NCBI GenBank assembly: GCA_023458595.1 | Contig: JAEWYT010000189.1 | Span: forward strand, 7,683 to 71,682 | Length of the DNA stretch: 64,000 nt | Source: Pseudomonadota bacterium | GTDB taxonomy: Bacteria; Pseudomonadota; Alphaproteobacteria; Rhizobiales; Tepidamorphaceae | Direction: 5' to 3' | Shown: one piece after another, positions 36,146 to 45,214 of the stretch | How the letters are laid out: every line of letters starts with the position of its first letter | How positions within the stretch are numbered: the first letter of the stretch is position 1 | Translations under genes and position numbers: made by a program | The notes under the pieces: model-generated | Told to the model about the DNA's origin: nothing | What the model saw: only the letters and a program-made list of their open reading frames with translations | The model's database searches: none

Positions 36146-37192
36146 ATGCAGGGCGTCGGCATCGACAGGCTCCAGATCGCATCGGTGATGCTGCGCGGGC
36201 TTTCCGAGTTCGCGGCATCGGCGGGCCTGGATTTCGCCGGGCTCGTCGGCGCCGTCGGGCTGGAGGAACTCGATGCCGAATCCGGCGATCAACGCGTCAA
36301 TCTCGACAAATTCGCCAAACTCCTCGAAATCGCGGCGATTCTGGCCGGCGACGAGAGCTTCGGGCTGCGCTTCGCGGACTGGCGGTTCCCGCGTCCGACC
36401 GGCCCGCTGTCCTTCGCGATCACCACGGCGCCGGACATGCGCACGGCATTCCACACGCTGGTCAAGTACACGGCGACGCGAATCGACATCGCCAACATCG
36501 AGGTCGTCGTGGAAAGCGACCGGCTGGTCGTCGAATGGGGTTTCTCCCCGCTGTTCGTCCGGCGCTGGCAGCTCTGCGACTACTCCGCCGGAAGCCTGAT
36601 GCGGCAGATCCGCTCGACGGTCGACTACGAATGGCGGCCGATATCGGTGGGCCTCGTCCGGCCGCCGCCGCGCAACGTCGAAATGCACCGGCGGATCCTC
36701 GGCCGCTCGCTCGAATTCTCGCAGAGCACGAACTTCATCGCGCTGCCGCTCGGCATCCTGAACGCGACGGTCCGGGATTCGAGCCCGGAGCTGTTCAAGA
36801 TGTCGATCCAGTTACTCGACCGGCTCCTGGCGGAACGGAACTCCGCCGCCGACCTGATAACCGGTGTGCGCGAGGAGATCATCCTCGCCCTGCCGAGTGA
36901 GGAAGGAACGCAGCTCAAGCGCGTTGCCCGCCGGCTCGGCATGAGCGTTCGCAGCCTGCAGCGTTACCTTTCCGAGCACGACACGTCGTTTCAGCAGCTC
37001 GTCGACGAAACCCGCAAGCAGCTCGCCGCCGAGTATCTCGAGGACGCGAGCATGAGCTTCTCGCAGATCGCGTACCAACTCGGGTTCTCCGCCCCGAGCG
37101 CCTTCACCCGCGCGTCCCATCGCTGGTTCGGCCGAAAGCCCGGCGCGGTGCGCCGCGAGCTGCTCCATCTGTCCCAGGGTGACGTATCGTAG
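36146..37192 (+). CDS. AraC-family transcriptional regulator with Arabinose_bd-type N domain
   Basis: About 348 residues. The N-terminal ligand domain is of the OruR/ArgR-like 'arabinose-binding' type (PF12625), with R-F-P-R-P-T-G-P-L and T-L-V-K-Y. The C-terminal double HTH contains L-G-M-S-V-R-S-L-Q-R-Y-L and the second-helix signature Y-Q-L-G-F-S-A-P-S-A-F-T-R-A. I prefer ATG 36146, which follows AGGG with 6-base spacing; an ATG at 36077 would add 23 residues. It could act on itself, on the divergent PAS gene or elsewhere; no target site is recognised. Confidence 0.85.
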   Translation: MQGVGIDRLQIASVMLRGLSEFAASAGLDFAGLVGAVGLEELDAESGDQRVNLDKFAKLLEIAAILAGDESFGLRFADWRFPRPTGPLSFAITTAPDMRTAFHTLVKYTATRIDIANIEVVVESDRLVVEWGFSPLFVRRWQLCDYSAGSLMRQIRSTVDYEWRPISVGLVRPPPRNVEMHRRILGRSLEFSQSTNFIALPLGILNATVRDSSPELFKMSIQLLDRLLAERNSAADLITGVREEIILALPSEEGTQLKRVARRLGMSVRSLQRYLSEHDTSFQQLVDETRKQLAAEYLEDASMSFSQIAYQLGFSAPSAFTRASHRWFGRKPGAVRRELLHLSQGDVS

Positions 37193-37499
37193 ATTGTAGA
37201 TTTATTTTAGTCGCCTAATTGTAAACTTTATGGCGTACAAAGATAATTGTTTACGGAATGTGACGTGGCATAAGCTACCGCGACGACAGGCTGCTGTGAA
37301 CGGAGATATCCGGTCGGCACGACCGGCAGGCGTTGAGTTGAAGCGTACCGTCGTCTCGTTCACAGGGTCTCCCGCGGGCGCCACGTACCCCGCGGGAATG
37401 AAGGTCGTTCTTTTTTGTCAGCGGATTCGGTCGACTGGCGCGCGGTCCATAAGATCCCGCGCCGCTCGCCGTCCGTCAGCAACTTTGGAGGCAGACAAA
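37193..37499. promoter_or_regulatory. AT-rich promoter and leader region of the MerR gene
   Basis: This 307-bp gap begins with an AT-rich block (37193-37260), which in this GC-rich genome is a likely promoter or operator zone. Two near-copies TAATTGTAAAC (at about 37216) and TAATTGTTTAC (at about 37244) lie about 28 bp apart, with GTAAAC (37221-37226) and GTTTAC (37249-37254) forming an inverted pair. The MerR gene starts about 245 bp later, so it has a long leader unless a second promoter exists. No protein is seen here. Confidence 0.45.
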
Positions 37500-37961
37500 G
37501 TGACTAGCGAAACTGGAGTGGTCCTCGGGCTTGCCCAGGGCCCCGGTGGACGCGAGAACGGATCGGCGACGATCCGCAATCTGTTCACCATCGGTGAAAT
37601 CGCACGCGAGTTCGGATTCACCCTGCGTGCTCTTCGTTTCTACGAAGAGAAAGGACTTATCTCTCCGCGCCGCAACGGCAACCGTCGTCTCTACTCGGCG
37701 GAAGACCGGCAGCGGCTCGAGATCATCTCCAGCGGCAAGAAGGTCGGCATGCCGCTCGACGACATTCGCGAGATCCTGAAAGCCGGGACCGCGAATGACG
37801 AAACGCCGATGCTCCGCGTGGCGCTCGAGAAGACAATCGCGCGGCTCGATGCTCTCGAGGAAGAGAAGGCTCAGGTCGAGCGCTACACGCGCGAGGCCCT
37901 GAAGCTGATCGACGGTCTGAACAAGCAGCTGACCGACAAGGCGACCGCGGTCGCCGGTTGA
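37500..37961 (+). CDS. MerR-family transcriptional regulator
   Basis: 153 residues. A short N-terminal tail leads to a winged HTH (F-T-I-G-E-I-A-R-E-F-G-F, R-A-L-R-F-Y-E-E-K-G-L, N-R-R-L-Y-S) and a coiled-coil dimer helix (about 90-145, rich in Glu, Lys and Leu). There is no cysteine, so it is not a metal or redox sensor of the classic type. The start is GTG 37500 with GGAGG 8 bases upstream; an in-frame ATG at 37230 would add 90 residues unlike the family. It is convergent with a TauE/SafE exporter across a probable terminator. Confidence 0.88.
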   Translation: MTSETGVVLGLAQGPGGRENGSATIRNLFTIGEIAREFGFTLRALRFYEEKGLISPRRNGNRRLYSAEDRQRLEIISSGKKVGMPLDDIREILKAGTANDETPMLRVALEKTIARLDALEEEKAQVERYTREALKLIDGLNKQLTDKATAVAG

Positions 37962-37972
37962 TCAAGGCAAGG

Positions 37973-38008
37973 CCCCCGGCGAGCCCGAGCGGCACCGGGG
38001 GTCTCCTT
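37973..38008. terminator. Probable bidirectional terminator between merR-type gene and exporter
   Basis: CCCCCGG (37973-37979) pairs with CCGGGGG (37995-38001) around a 15-base loop, followed by TCTCCTTCC on the plus strand and by a T-containing stretch on the minus strand. It lies between two convergent stops. Confidence 0.6.
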
Positions 38009-38009
38009 C

Positions 38010-38837
38010 CTACAGGAAGCTCAGCCCGAAGCGGGCCGCGACGATCAGCAGAAACGTCCCGAAGGCCACTTCCAGCTGACGCCGCTTCAGCGCATGCGCG
38101 ATGCGCACGCCGACCGGCGCGACCAGTGTCGAGATCGGCATCACCAGCGCGACCCCCAGAAGATTGACGTAGCCGAGCGAGAACGGCGGCAATCCCTCGA
38201 CGCCCCAGCCGGCCCAGATGAAACCGACGGCACCGGGGACCGAAACCAATATGCCGAGCCCGGAGGACGTCGCCACCGCCTGGTGGATCGGCCGGCTGTA
38301 GAGCGTCATCACCGTATTGCAGAACGTGCCGCCGCCGATGCCCATCAGCACCGACAGCGTGCCGATCGTCCCGCCGATCAGGGACAGCGCCGGCTGACCC
38401 GGCAGATCGTCGCCGAGACGCACGCCGCCGGTGCCGAACAGAAGGCGCAGCCCGAGCATGAGCGCCAGCACCGCGAAGATGCCCTTGAGGCCGGCGTTGG
38501 ACATCTGGTCGGCAATCAGGGTTCCGATCAGCGCGCCGACGAGCACCGGCACCGCCCAGCTCTTCAACAGCCCCGTGTCGACCGCGCCGCGCTTCCTGTG
38601 CGACAGGAACGAGCGGATCGAAGTCGGGATGATGATGCCGAGCGAGGTGCCGATGGCGATGTGCATGCAGATCGCCGGATCGACGTGCAGGGCGATCAGG
38701 AACTGGTAGAGCACCGGGATGATGACCGCGCCTCCGCCGACGCCGAAGGCGCCCGCGAGCAGCCCGGTGATGATCCCCGTCCCGACGAGCGCGAGCGCGA
38801 AGAGCGCCATGTCGCTGGTGGCGAAGTCGACAATCAT
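38010..38837 (-). CDS. TauE/SafE-family anion exporter
   Basis: This 275-residue inner-membrane protein has about eight helices. Both halves carry the repeated glycine-rich helix (G-A-F-G-V-G-G-G and M-G-I-G-G-G-T-F), the hallmark of PF01925. Family members export sulfite, sulfoacetate or organosulfur compounds. It is the head gene over dusA with 26 bases between. The window also holds a BigR-like repressor at 57 kb, a class known to control TauE/SafE exporters in some species, but it is not adjacent and no matching site was seen here. Confidence 0.87.
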   Translation of the reverse strand: MIVDFATSDMALFALALVGTGIITGLLAGAFGVGGGAVIIPVLYQFLIALHVDPAICMHIAIGTSLGIIIPTSIRSFLSHRKRGAVDTGLLKSWAVPVLVGALIGTLIADQMSNAGLKGIFAVLALMLGLRLLFGTGGVRLGDDLPGQPALSLIGGTIGTLSVLMGIGGGTFCNTVMTLYSRPIHQAVATSSGLGILVSVPGAVGFIWAGWGVEGLPPFSLGYVNLLGVALVMPISTLVAPVGVRIAHALKRRQLEVAFGTFLLIVAARFGLSFL

Positions 38838-38863
38838 TCGAAGGGCCTTCTGGGAACGGACGG

Positions 38864-39856
<993 letters not shown>

Positions 39857-39978
39857 GCCGCCAATATGGTCGCCATCCGGCCGGCCGCCACTCCATGCGG
39901 GGCCATCCTGCCGTCGGGTCGAGGCTGTTCTAAGCGCAAAACGGCGGAAATGGGAAGCGCGCCGGGGCCCGAACGGGC

Positions 39979-40683
39979 CTACTGGCCGAAATAGGCCCTG
40001 TTCAGCTCCTCGTCGGACTGCAGTTCCCTGACTGTGCCGCGGGTGCGGATCTCGCCGGTCTCCAGCACGTGCAGATAGCCCGCCAACGTCATGGCGAAAT
40101 TGACGTTCTGCTCGGTGATGACGATCGTCAGGCCGGTCTCCTTGTTGAGCTTCCTGAGCGCGGCGGCGATGTCGTTGCAGATCTTCGGGGCGAGGCCGAT
40201 CGTCGGCTCGTCGACCAGGAGCACCTTCGGGCTCGTCATCAGGGCGCGGCCGAGCGAGCACATCTGGCGCTCGCCGCCGCTCTGGGTCGAGGTTTCCTGG
40301 TTGCGCCGCTCCAGCAGCACCGGGAACAGGTCGTGGACGAGCTTCAGGTTCGCGTCGATGTCGCCGCGGGCGGTGTAGGCGCCGACCAGGAGGTTGTCGC
40401 GCACGCTCATGTAGGGGAACAGGTGGGCGCGCTCGGGCGCGTAGCCGACCCCGAGCCGGACGATGTCGCCGGGCGCCATCGCCGTCAGCTCCGTGCCGTT
40501 CAGGCGGATGGAGCCGGTGGTCTTCGTCATGCCCATGATCGAATCGAACAGGGTCGACTTGCCGGCGCCGTTCGGGCCGATGATGCCGACGATCTCGCCC
40601 TCATCGACCGACAGGGAGACCTTGTTCAGCGAGCGCGCCATGCCATAGAAGGCGCTCAGGTTTTCGATCTCGAGCAGTGCCAT
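39979..40683 (-). CDS. livF: Branched-chain amino acid/amide ABC importer ATPase 2 (LivF)
   Basis: This 234-residue ATPase has Walker A G-P-N-G-A-G-K-S-T, signature Q-S-G-G-E-R-Q-M, and Walker B V-L-L-V-D-E-P with the LivF-typical T-I-G-L-A-P-K. It powers uptake of amino acids or amides in the HAAT family together with LivG. It is the last gene of the importer operon livK-H-M-G-F, 24 bases after livG. Gene name reflects family position, not a proven substrate. Confidence 0.92.
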   Translation of the reverse strand: MALLEIENLSAFYGMARSLNKVSLSVDEGEIVGIIGPNGAGKSTLFDSIMGMTKTTGSIRLNGTELTAMAPGDIVRLGVGYAPERAHLFPYMSVRDNLLVGAYTARGDIDANLKLVHDLFPVLLERRNQETSTQSGGERQMCSLGRALMTSPKVLLVDEPTIGLAPKICNDIAAALRKLNKETGLTIVITEQNVNFAMTLAGYLHVLETGEIRTRGTVRELQSDEELNRAYFGQ

Positions 40684-40707
40684 CGCCGCGCGCGTCTCCC
40701 GATTGCG

Positions 40708-41436
40708 CTAGTGGCCCAGATAGGCCGCCCGCACCTTTTCGTCGCTCATCACTTCCTGGAACGTGCCCGCCGCGATCACCTGGCCGAAGGTCATGACGAC
40801 GGCACGGTCGATCAGTGGCTCGAGCGAGCGCAGGTCGTGGCTGACGATGATGAAGGTCATGCCCTCCGCGCGCTTGACGGCGAGCAGCGCCGAAATCTGG
40901 GCGATCTCGCCGACGGTCAGGCCGGCGAACACCTCGTCGAGCAGGATCACCTCCGGCGAGGTGGCGAGCGTCCGGGCCAGTTCCAGCTTGCGCAGGTCGC
41001 CCATAGACAGCTCGCTCGGCTTGCGGGCGAGGTCTTCCTCGTCGAAGCCGACGCTGCGGGCGAGCTCGAGTTCGGCCTGCGGGTCCGGGCCCTCGGTGAG
41101 CATCAGGCGCAGATTGTCCGGCATCAGGCCGACGCGGATGTTCTCGGCGACGTCGATCTCTGCGAAGGGGCGCGGCACCTGATAGGTGCGCGCGACGCCG
41201 CGCTTGATGCGCTCGTAGGTCGGCAGCGCGGAGATGTCCTCACCCTTCAGCCTGATGGCGCCCGAGTTCTGCCGGTGCTCGCCCATGATCAGGCTGAACA
41301 CCGTCGTCTTGCCGGCGCCGTTCGGGCCGATCAGGCCGAGCGATTCTCCCTTGGCGACCGAGAAGGTCAGGTCGTTGGCGGCCGAGATGCCGCCGAAGCG
41401 CTTGATGACGCGGTCGACTTCAAGCAGCGGGGTCAC
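40708..41436 (-). CDS. livG: Branched-chain amino acid/amide ABC importer ATPase 1 (LivG)
   Basis: This 242-residue ATPase has Walker A G-P-N-G-A-G-K-T-T, a signature region E-L-S-M-G-D-L-R-K, where the usual S-G-G/S-G-Q reads S-M-G-D, and Walker B V-I-L-L-D-E-V-F-A-G-L. The opening F-G-G-I-S-A-A-N-D and the V-A-R-T-Y-Q motif mark the LivG subfamily. The start is GTG 41436 and overlaps the livM stop by 17 bases. The altered C-loop is seen in other HAAT ATPases and does not by itself imply inactivity. Confidence 0.9.
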   Translation of the reverse strand: MTPLLEVDRVIKRFGGISAANDLTFSVAKGESLGLIGPNGAGKTTVFSLIMGEHRQNSGAIRLKGEDISALPTYERIKRGVARTYQVPRPFAEIDVAENIRVGLMPDNLRLMLTEGPDPQAELELARSVGFDEEDLARKPSELSMGDLRKLELARTLATSPEVILLDEVFAGLTVGEIAQISALLAVKRAEGMTFIIVSHDLRSLEPLIDRAVVMTFGQVIAAGTFQEVMSDEKVRAAYLGH

Positions 41437-42397
41437 GGACGGCCTCCGGCTTCGGCTTGTGGCGGAACCGTTCGATCCCGTCGACGATGATCTGGTAGAG
41501 GCCCTTGGGCTGGTACATGTAGAGCACCAGCGCGATGCCGCCGTAGATGAAGTAGCGCTCCGTGCCGGGCAGGATCGGGCGCAGGTATTCGAGCAGGATC
41601 GTCAGGAAGAACGCTCCGGCCATCGGACCGATGATCGTCGAGGCGCCGCCGATCAGGGCGGCGACGATGATGGAAAACAGGAAGTTGATGTCGAACAGGG
41701 CGCGCGGGGCGATCGAGCCCAGATAGTGGACGTAGAAGGCGCCGCCGATGCCGGCCACGCAGGCGCTCACCATGAAGGCGAACAGCTTGAGCCTGGTGGT
41801 GTTCAGGCCGCTGCCGCGCACCGATTCCTCGTTCATGCCGATCGCGCTCAGCGCCGTCCCGAGCCGCGTCCGGTTGAGGCTCCACAGCACGATGGCGATG
41901 ACCGACATCAGGCCCAGCGACAGGTAGAAGTTGTTCGTGGCCCCGCTCAGCAGGGTCTTGACGCCCGATATGCCGCGGGTGCCGCCGGTCAGGTCGGGGC
42001 GGATCACCTGCACGAGCTGGTACATCAGCTCCATGAAGGCGAGCGTCACGAGGGCGAAGTAGGAGCCGCGGATGCGCAGCGCCGGTAGGAAGAACAGCGT
42101 GCCGGCCAGCATGGTCACGACGACGGCCGCCGGGATGCTGATCGAGACCGGAACGTGGAAGCGGTAGGACAGGATCGCCGTGGTGTAGGCGCCTATGCCG
42201 ATCAGGAAGGGATGGCCGAAGCTGATGTAGCCGGTGCGACCGGACAGGAAGTCCCAGCTCATGGCGAAGATCGCCAGGTAGTTGGCGAAGATGATGGTGC
42301 GCAGCGTGCCGGACGTGGTGATGAACGGAAGAAGGCACATGCCGCCGACGAAGAGCGCCCAGAGCAGCACGTGCCGCCAGTGGATGTCGGCCGCCAT
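41420..42397 (-). CDS. livM: Branched-chain amino acid/amide ABC importer permease LivM
   Basis: This 325-residue permease has nine or ten hydrophobic helices. S-W-D-F-L-S-G-R-T-G-Y-I-S-F-G-H is the classic LivM motif, and R-G-S-Y-F-A-L-V-T-L-A-F is the second conserved loop. It starts 2 bases after the livH stop and overlaps livG, so the permease pair and ATPases are translationally coupled. Together with LivH it forms the membrane channel. Confidence 0.92.
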   Translation of the reverse strand: MAADIHWRHVLLWALFVGGMCLLPFITTSGTLRTIIFANYLAIFAMSWDFLSGRTGYISFGHPFLIGIGAYTTAILSYRFHVPVSISIPAAVVVTMLAGTLFFLPALRIRGSYFALVTLAFMELMYQLVQVIRPDLTGGTRGISGVKTLLSGATNNFYLSLGLMSVIAIVLWSLNRTRLGTALSAIGMNEESVRGSGLNTTRLKLFAFMVSACVAGIGGAFYVHYLGSIAPRALFDINFLFSIIVAALIGGASTIIGPMAGAFFLTILLEYLRPILPGTERYFIYGGIALVLYMYQPKGLYQIIVDGIERFRHKPKPEAVRDPAA

Positions 42398-42399
42398 CG

Positions 42400-43251
42400 C
42401 TACAGCTCCGCCCGCCCGAAGAGGCCCCTGGGCATCATGACCAGGACCACGATGATGAGCAGCATGGTGAAGACGCCGCGAAGCTCGGCGGCGATGAAGG
42501 TGGTCGAGATCACCTCCATGAAGCCGATGATGTGGGCGACGACCAGCGTGCCGATGATCGAGCCGATGCCGCCGACGATGACGACGGCGACCGCGATGAT
42601 CAGCGGCGACACCCACATCGACGGATTGAGCTGGGTGTAGCTGGCGAAGAAGACGCCGGCGACGGCGCCCAGCAGGCCCGAGATGACCCACGTGGTCAGG
42701 TTGATCCGGTCGGGGTCGATGCCGGAGATCGAGGCGCCCTTGACGTCCATCGAGACCGCCTGCATGGCGCGCCCGGTATGCGTGCTGCGCACGAAGACGT
42801 AGAGCGCACCGAGGATGACCCAGCTCGCCAGCGTCGCGGCGACGACGTTGTAGGTGACCGCCGCGCCGCCGATCCAGACGACGCCCGGGACGATCGGCTG
42901 CAGCACCTTGGAGCTGTCGTTGAAGACCAGCACGATGCCCGCCTGCACCACGACGGCCAGGATCAGGGTGGAGATCTCGACCGCGACGTGATTGCCCTTG
43001 AGCGGCTTGACGATGAACAGGTACTTCAGGCTGCCGGCGAGCGCGCCGATGGCGATCGCCGCCGCCATGCCGACGGCCATCGGGAGGCCGAGCGTCTGCG
43101 CGACGTAGAAGTAGACGTAGGCGCCGAGCATGAGATAGGCGCCGTAGGCGAGATTCAGGACCCGCCCGACGCTGAAGATCAGCGTGAAGCCAATAGCGAT
43201 CAGCGAATAGAGCCCGCTCAACAACAGGCCCTGGATAATGACCTGGATCAT
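42400..43251 (-). CDS. livH: Branched-chain amino acid/amide ABC importer permease LivH
   Basis: This 283-residue permease has eight or so helices. The opening G-L-L-L-S-G-L-Y-S-L-I-A-I-G and G-R-V-L-N-L-A-Y-G-A-Y are the LivH signature, and G-I-G-S-I-I-G-T-L-V lies near the C terminus. It follows the binding-protein gene after a 105-bp gap that contains a strong RNA hairpin. Substrate is set by the binding protein and is not known. Confidence 0.92.
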   Translation of the reverse strand: MIQVIIQGLLLSGLYSLIAIGFTLIFSVGRVLNLAYGAYLMLGAYVYFYVAQTLGLPMAVGMAAAIAIGALAGSLKYLFIVKPLKGNHVAVEISTLILAVVVQAGIVLVFNDSSKVLQPIVPGVVWIGGAAVTYNVVAATLASWVILGALYVFVRSTHTGRAMQAVSMDVKGASISGIDPDRINLTTWVISGLLGAVAGVFFASYTQLNPSMWVSPLIIAVAVVIVGGIGSIIGTLVVAHIIGFMEVISTTFIAAELRGVFTMLLIIVVLVMMPRGLFGRAEL

Positions 43252-43313
43252 CTAAAGGCAGGCCCCGGCCGCTCTTCGGTTGTCGATGTAGGTTCGATCC
43301 TGCCGGTTCCGGC

Positions 43314-43338
43314 GCCCGGGCGCGAGAGACGCCCGGGC
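43314..43338 (-). other. Intercistronic GC hairpin between binding-protein and permease genes
   Basis: GCCCGGGCG (43314-43322) pairs perfectly with CGCCCGGGC (43330-43338) around a 7-base loop, with no T-run behind it on the minus strand. This arrangement is known in other ABC importers to protect the upstream mRNA from exonucleases or reduce downstream expression, so that more binding protein than permease is made. Confidence 0.65.
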
Positions 43339-43356
43339 ACGCGGGACCTCAAGAAC

Positions 43357-44664
43357 CTACTGCTTGATCCAGGACGGCAGCTTGAATTCGCCGTTGGCGT
43401 ACTTGGGCGGGTAGACCACGTGCGGGGTTCCGTCCTCGTACCACTGGATGACCACCATCGACGGAGCGCCGTCATCATAGGGCGGCGTGATGTCGAACTT
43501 CAGGTTGTGCGGATAGGTCCGGCCGGTGCGCGGCTCGACCTCGCCGGGCTTCCAGAAGGCGTAGCGCATCCACAGCTTGCCGTCCTTCTCGAAGGTCCAG
43601 TCCTCGTTCTCCATCGCCTCGACCCACTTGTCGAGCGGCTGGAAGCCGCCGGCCTTCTCGGCCGCGTCAAAGGCCTGGAGCACGCCCCAGTAGGCGTTGA
43701 AGCCGTTGAAGTGCGGGAACTTCGGCCGCTCGTTGCCGTACTTGGCGACGTACTTGTCGGCGAAGGCCTTGTCCTTGTCGTCGAGCTCGAAGCCCACCGA
43801 GGGGATCGGGCTCAGCGAGGAGATGCCGCCGCCGGCGCCGCCGGTGTCCTCCCAGTACTCGTGGCCGAGCGTGGCGACGGCCACGCCGGTCATGGCCAGC
43901 GGCACCTGGAACTTCACGTATTGCGAGGAGACGACCTGGCCGTTCACCGAGGAGATCAGGTAGATGAAGTCGGCGCCGCTATCGACGGCCTTGGAGAAGA
44001 TCGGCGAGAAGTCGACCGTGGCGGTGTCGTAGACGATCGTGTCGACGACCTCGATGCCGGCCTCCGGGGCGAGGAGCTGGGTGACGAGGCCGTTGATGGC
44101 GTTGCCGAAAGCGGTGTCCTCCTGAAGGATGACGACCTTCTGCCAGCCCATCTTGTCCTTCAGCACGTCCTTGCCGAAGTCGACGTACAGCGTGGCCAGC
44201 GCCTCGTCGGAGGCGATGTTCATGAAGTACATCTTGTAGCTCTCGTAGTCCTCGACCAGCTTGTCGATGATGCCGATGTTCGAGGTCCACGTGTCGAGCG
44301 TCGGGATCTTGTACTCGACCATGCGCGGCAGCCAGCCGAGCGAGACGTCGTCGATCGATCCGGACACGATGAAGTCGACCTTCTCGGTCTCGGCGAGATA
44401 CTCGTAGGCCTTGATGCCCTCGGTCACGTCGCCGCCGGTGTCGGCCTCGACCAGCACGATCTGCCGGCCGCCGAGGACGCCGCCCTTCTCATTGAGCTCG
44501 TCGATGGCGATCTGCGCGCCGCGCAGGGTGCTCCTGCCGGTATCCGAGGCGAGCGATCCGATGAAGCCGACTTTAACGGGTTCCTGTGCGGCCGCGACCG
44601 TGGCCGCGAACGCAGTCGCCGAAACCGCGAGCGCGGCGGCTACTGTCCGTAACGTCCATCCCAT
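43357..44664 (-). CDS. HAAT-family periplasmic substrate-binding protein (LivK-like)
   Basis: 435 residues. The signal peptide is about 1-26 (ending V-A-A-A-Q-E). The mature part is a type I periplasmic binding fold: V-G-F-I-G-S-L-A-S-D-T-G, then G-A-Q-I-A-I-D-E-L-N-E-K-G-G. It is larger than typical leucine-binding proteins and closer in size to amide or urea-type relatives, but the ligand cannot be read. Directly upstream lies a copy of the 15-bp palindrome also found at the microcompartment operon, and a TACAAT possible -10 overlaps it. This places the importer in the same regulon and suggests it brings in the substrate of that pathway. Confidence 0.88.
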   Translation of the reverse strand: MGWTLRTVAAALAVSATAFAATVAAAQEPVKVGFIGSLASDTGRSTLRGAQIAIDELNEKGGVLGGRQIVLVEADTGGDVTEGIKAYEYLAETEKVDFIVSGSIDDVSLGWLPRMVEYKIPTLDTWTSNIGIIDKLVEDYESYKMYFMNIASDEALATLYVDFGKDVLKDKMGWQKVVILQEDTAFGNAINGLVTQLLAPEAGIEVVDTIVYDTATVDFSPIFSKAVDSGADFIYLISSVNGQVVSSQYVKFQVPLAMTGVAVATLGHEYWEDTGGAGGGISSLSPIPSVGFELDDKDKAFADKYVAKYGNERPKFPHFNGFNAYWGVLQAFDAAEKAGGFQPLDKWVEAMENEDWTFEKDGKLWMRYAFWKPGEVEPRTGRTYPHNLKFDITPPYDDGAPSMVVIQWYEDGTPHVVYPPKYANGEFKLPSWIKQ

Positions 44665-44713
44665 TGTCTTTGTTCCCCTTCCGTGACCGGATGCGATTTA
44701 TTCTTAGTCTTAT

Positions 44714-44728
44714 TGTATTCTGAATACA
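44714..44728. promoter_or_regulatory. Operator copy A of a 15-bp palindrome (liv importer promoter)
   Basis: TGTATTCTGAATACA is a perfect palindrome about the central T. It stands 50 bp upstream of the binding-protein start and downstream of the RidA stop. On the minus strand the adjoining TACAAT could be a -10 box, so a bound protein would block RNA polymerase. An extra half-site-like ACAGTAT occurs just to the right. Two further copies are at 51646 and 56146. The probable binding protein is the GntR regulator encoded at 56266. Confidence 0.75.
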
Positions 44729-44793
44729 GTACACAGTATGGGAGGCGCGTCAATCGCCAGCACGGCCAAAAACGCCCGCCTCCGCGCGCGCGA

Positions 44794-45210
44794 TCATAAG
44801 CCGAATTCGATAATTCCGTCGGCGTCGAAGATCAGGGCGTCGGCTTCGATCTCGATCATCATGCCGGGCTGGGTCAGACCCGCCTCGTAACCGCTTGTCA
44901 CCGGGTCGATACCCCTGAACACCTCGCCGTGGGCACGGACGAAATCGCCGCCGCCCTTCGCCATGTCGGTCAGGAAAGCGCGGGTGCGCACGACGTGGCG
45001 CATCTCCGCACCGACCTCGGCGAGCGCGTTCTCGATGCGCCGGAAGATGTACATCGACTGGGCGTAGGTGTCGCCGGGGGCGTGCAGTTTGCCGGTCGGC
45101 TCGATCGCCGTGGTGCCGGCGACGAAGACGAAGGGACCGACGCGCTTGGCGCGGCAGTAGGATCCGACTTCCTCGAAGCGGCCGCCGGACTTGAAGGTCA
45201 TCAGTACCAT
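44794..45210 (-). CDS. RidA/YjgF-family imine deaminase-like protein
   Basis: This 138-residue Rid-superfamily protein begins F-K-S-G-G-R-F-E-E-V-G-S-Y-C-R-A-K-R, contains V-A-G-T-T-A-I-E, and ends with a conserved E-I-E-A-D-A. The usual arginine that binds the 2-imino acid carboxylate appears within V-R-T-R-A-F-L-T. Family members hydrolyse reactive imines or enamines released by flavin or PLP enzymes. It is the last gene of the microcompartment operon, four bases after the malate-dehydrogenase-like gene. That fits a pathway that releases imines, for instance from oxidation of N-substituted amino acids. Confidence 0.85.
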   Translation of the reverse strand: MVLMTFKSGGRFEEVGSYCRAKRVGPFVFVAGTTAIEPTGKLHAPGDTYAQSMYIFRRIENALAEVGAEMRHVVRTRAFLTDMAKGGGDFVRAHGEVFRGIDPVTSGYEAGLTQPGMMIEIEADALIFDADGIIEFGL

Positions 45211-45214
45211 CGCG

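Noticed and set aside
37230..37499. N-terminal extension of 90 residues on the MerR regulator
   Set aside because: No similarity to MerR proteins, while GTG 37500 has GGAGG at ideal spacing and gives the normal length.
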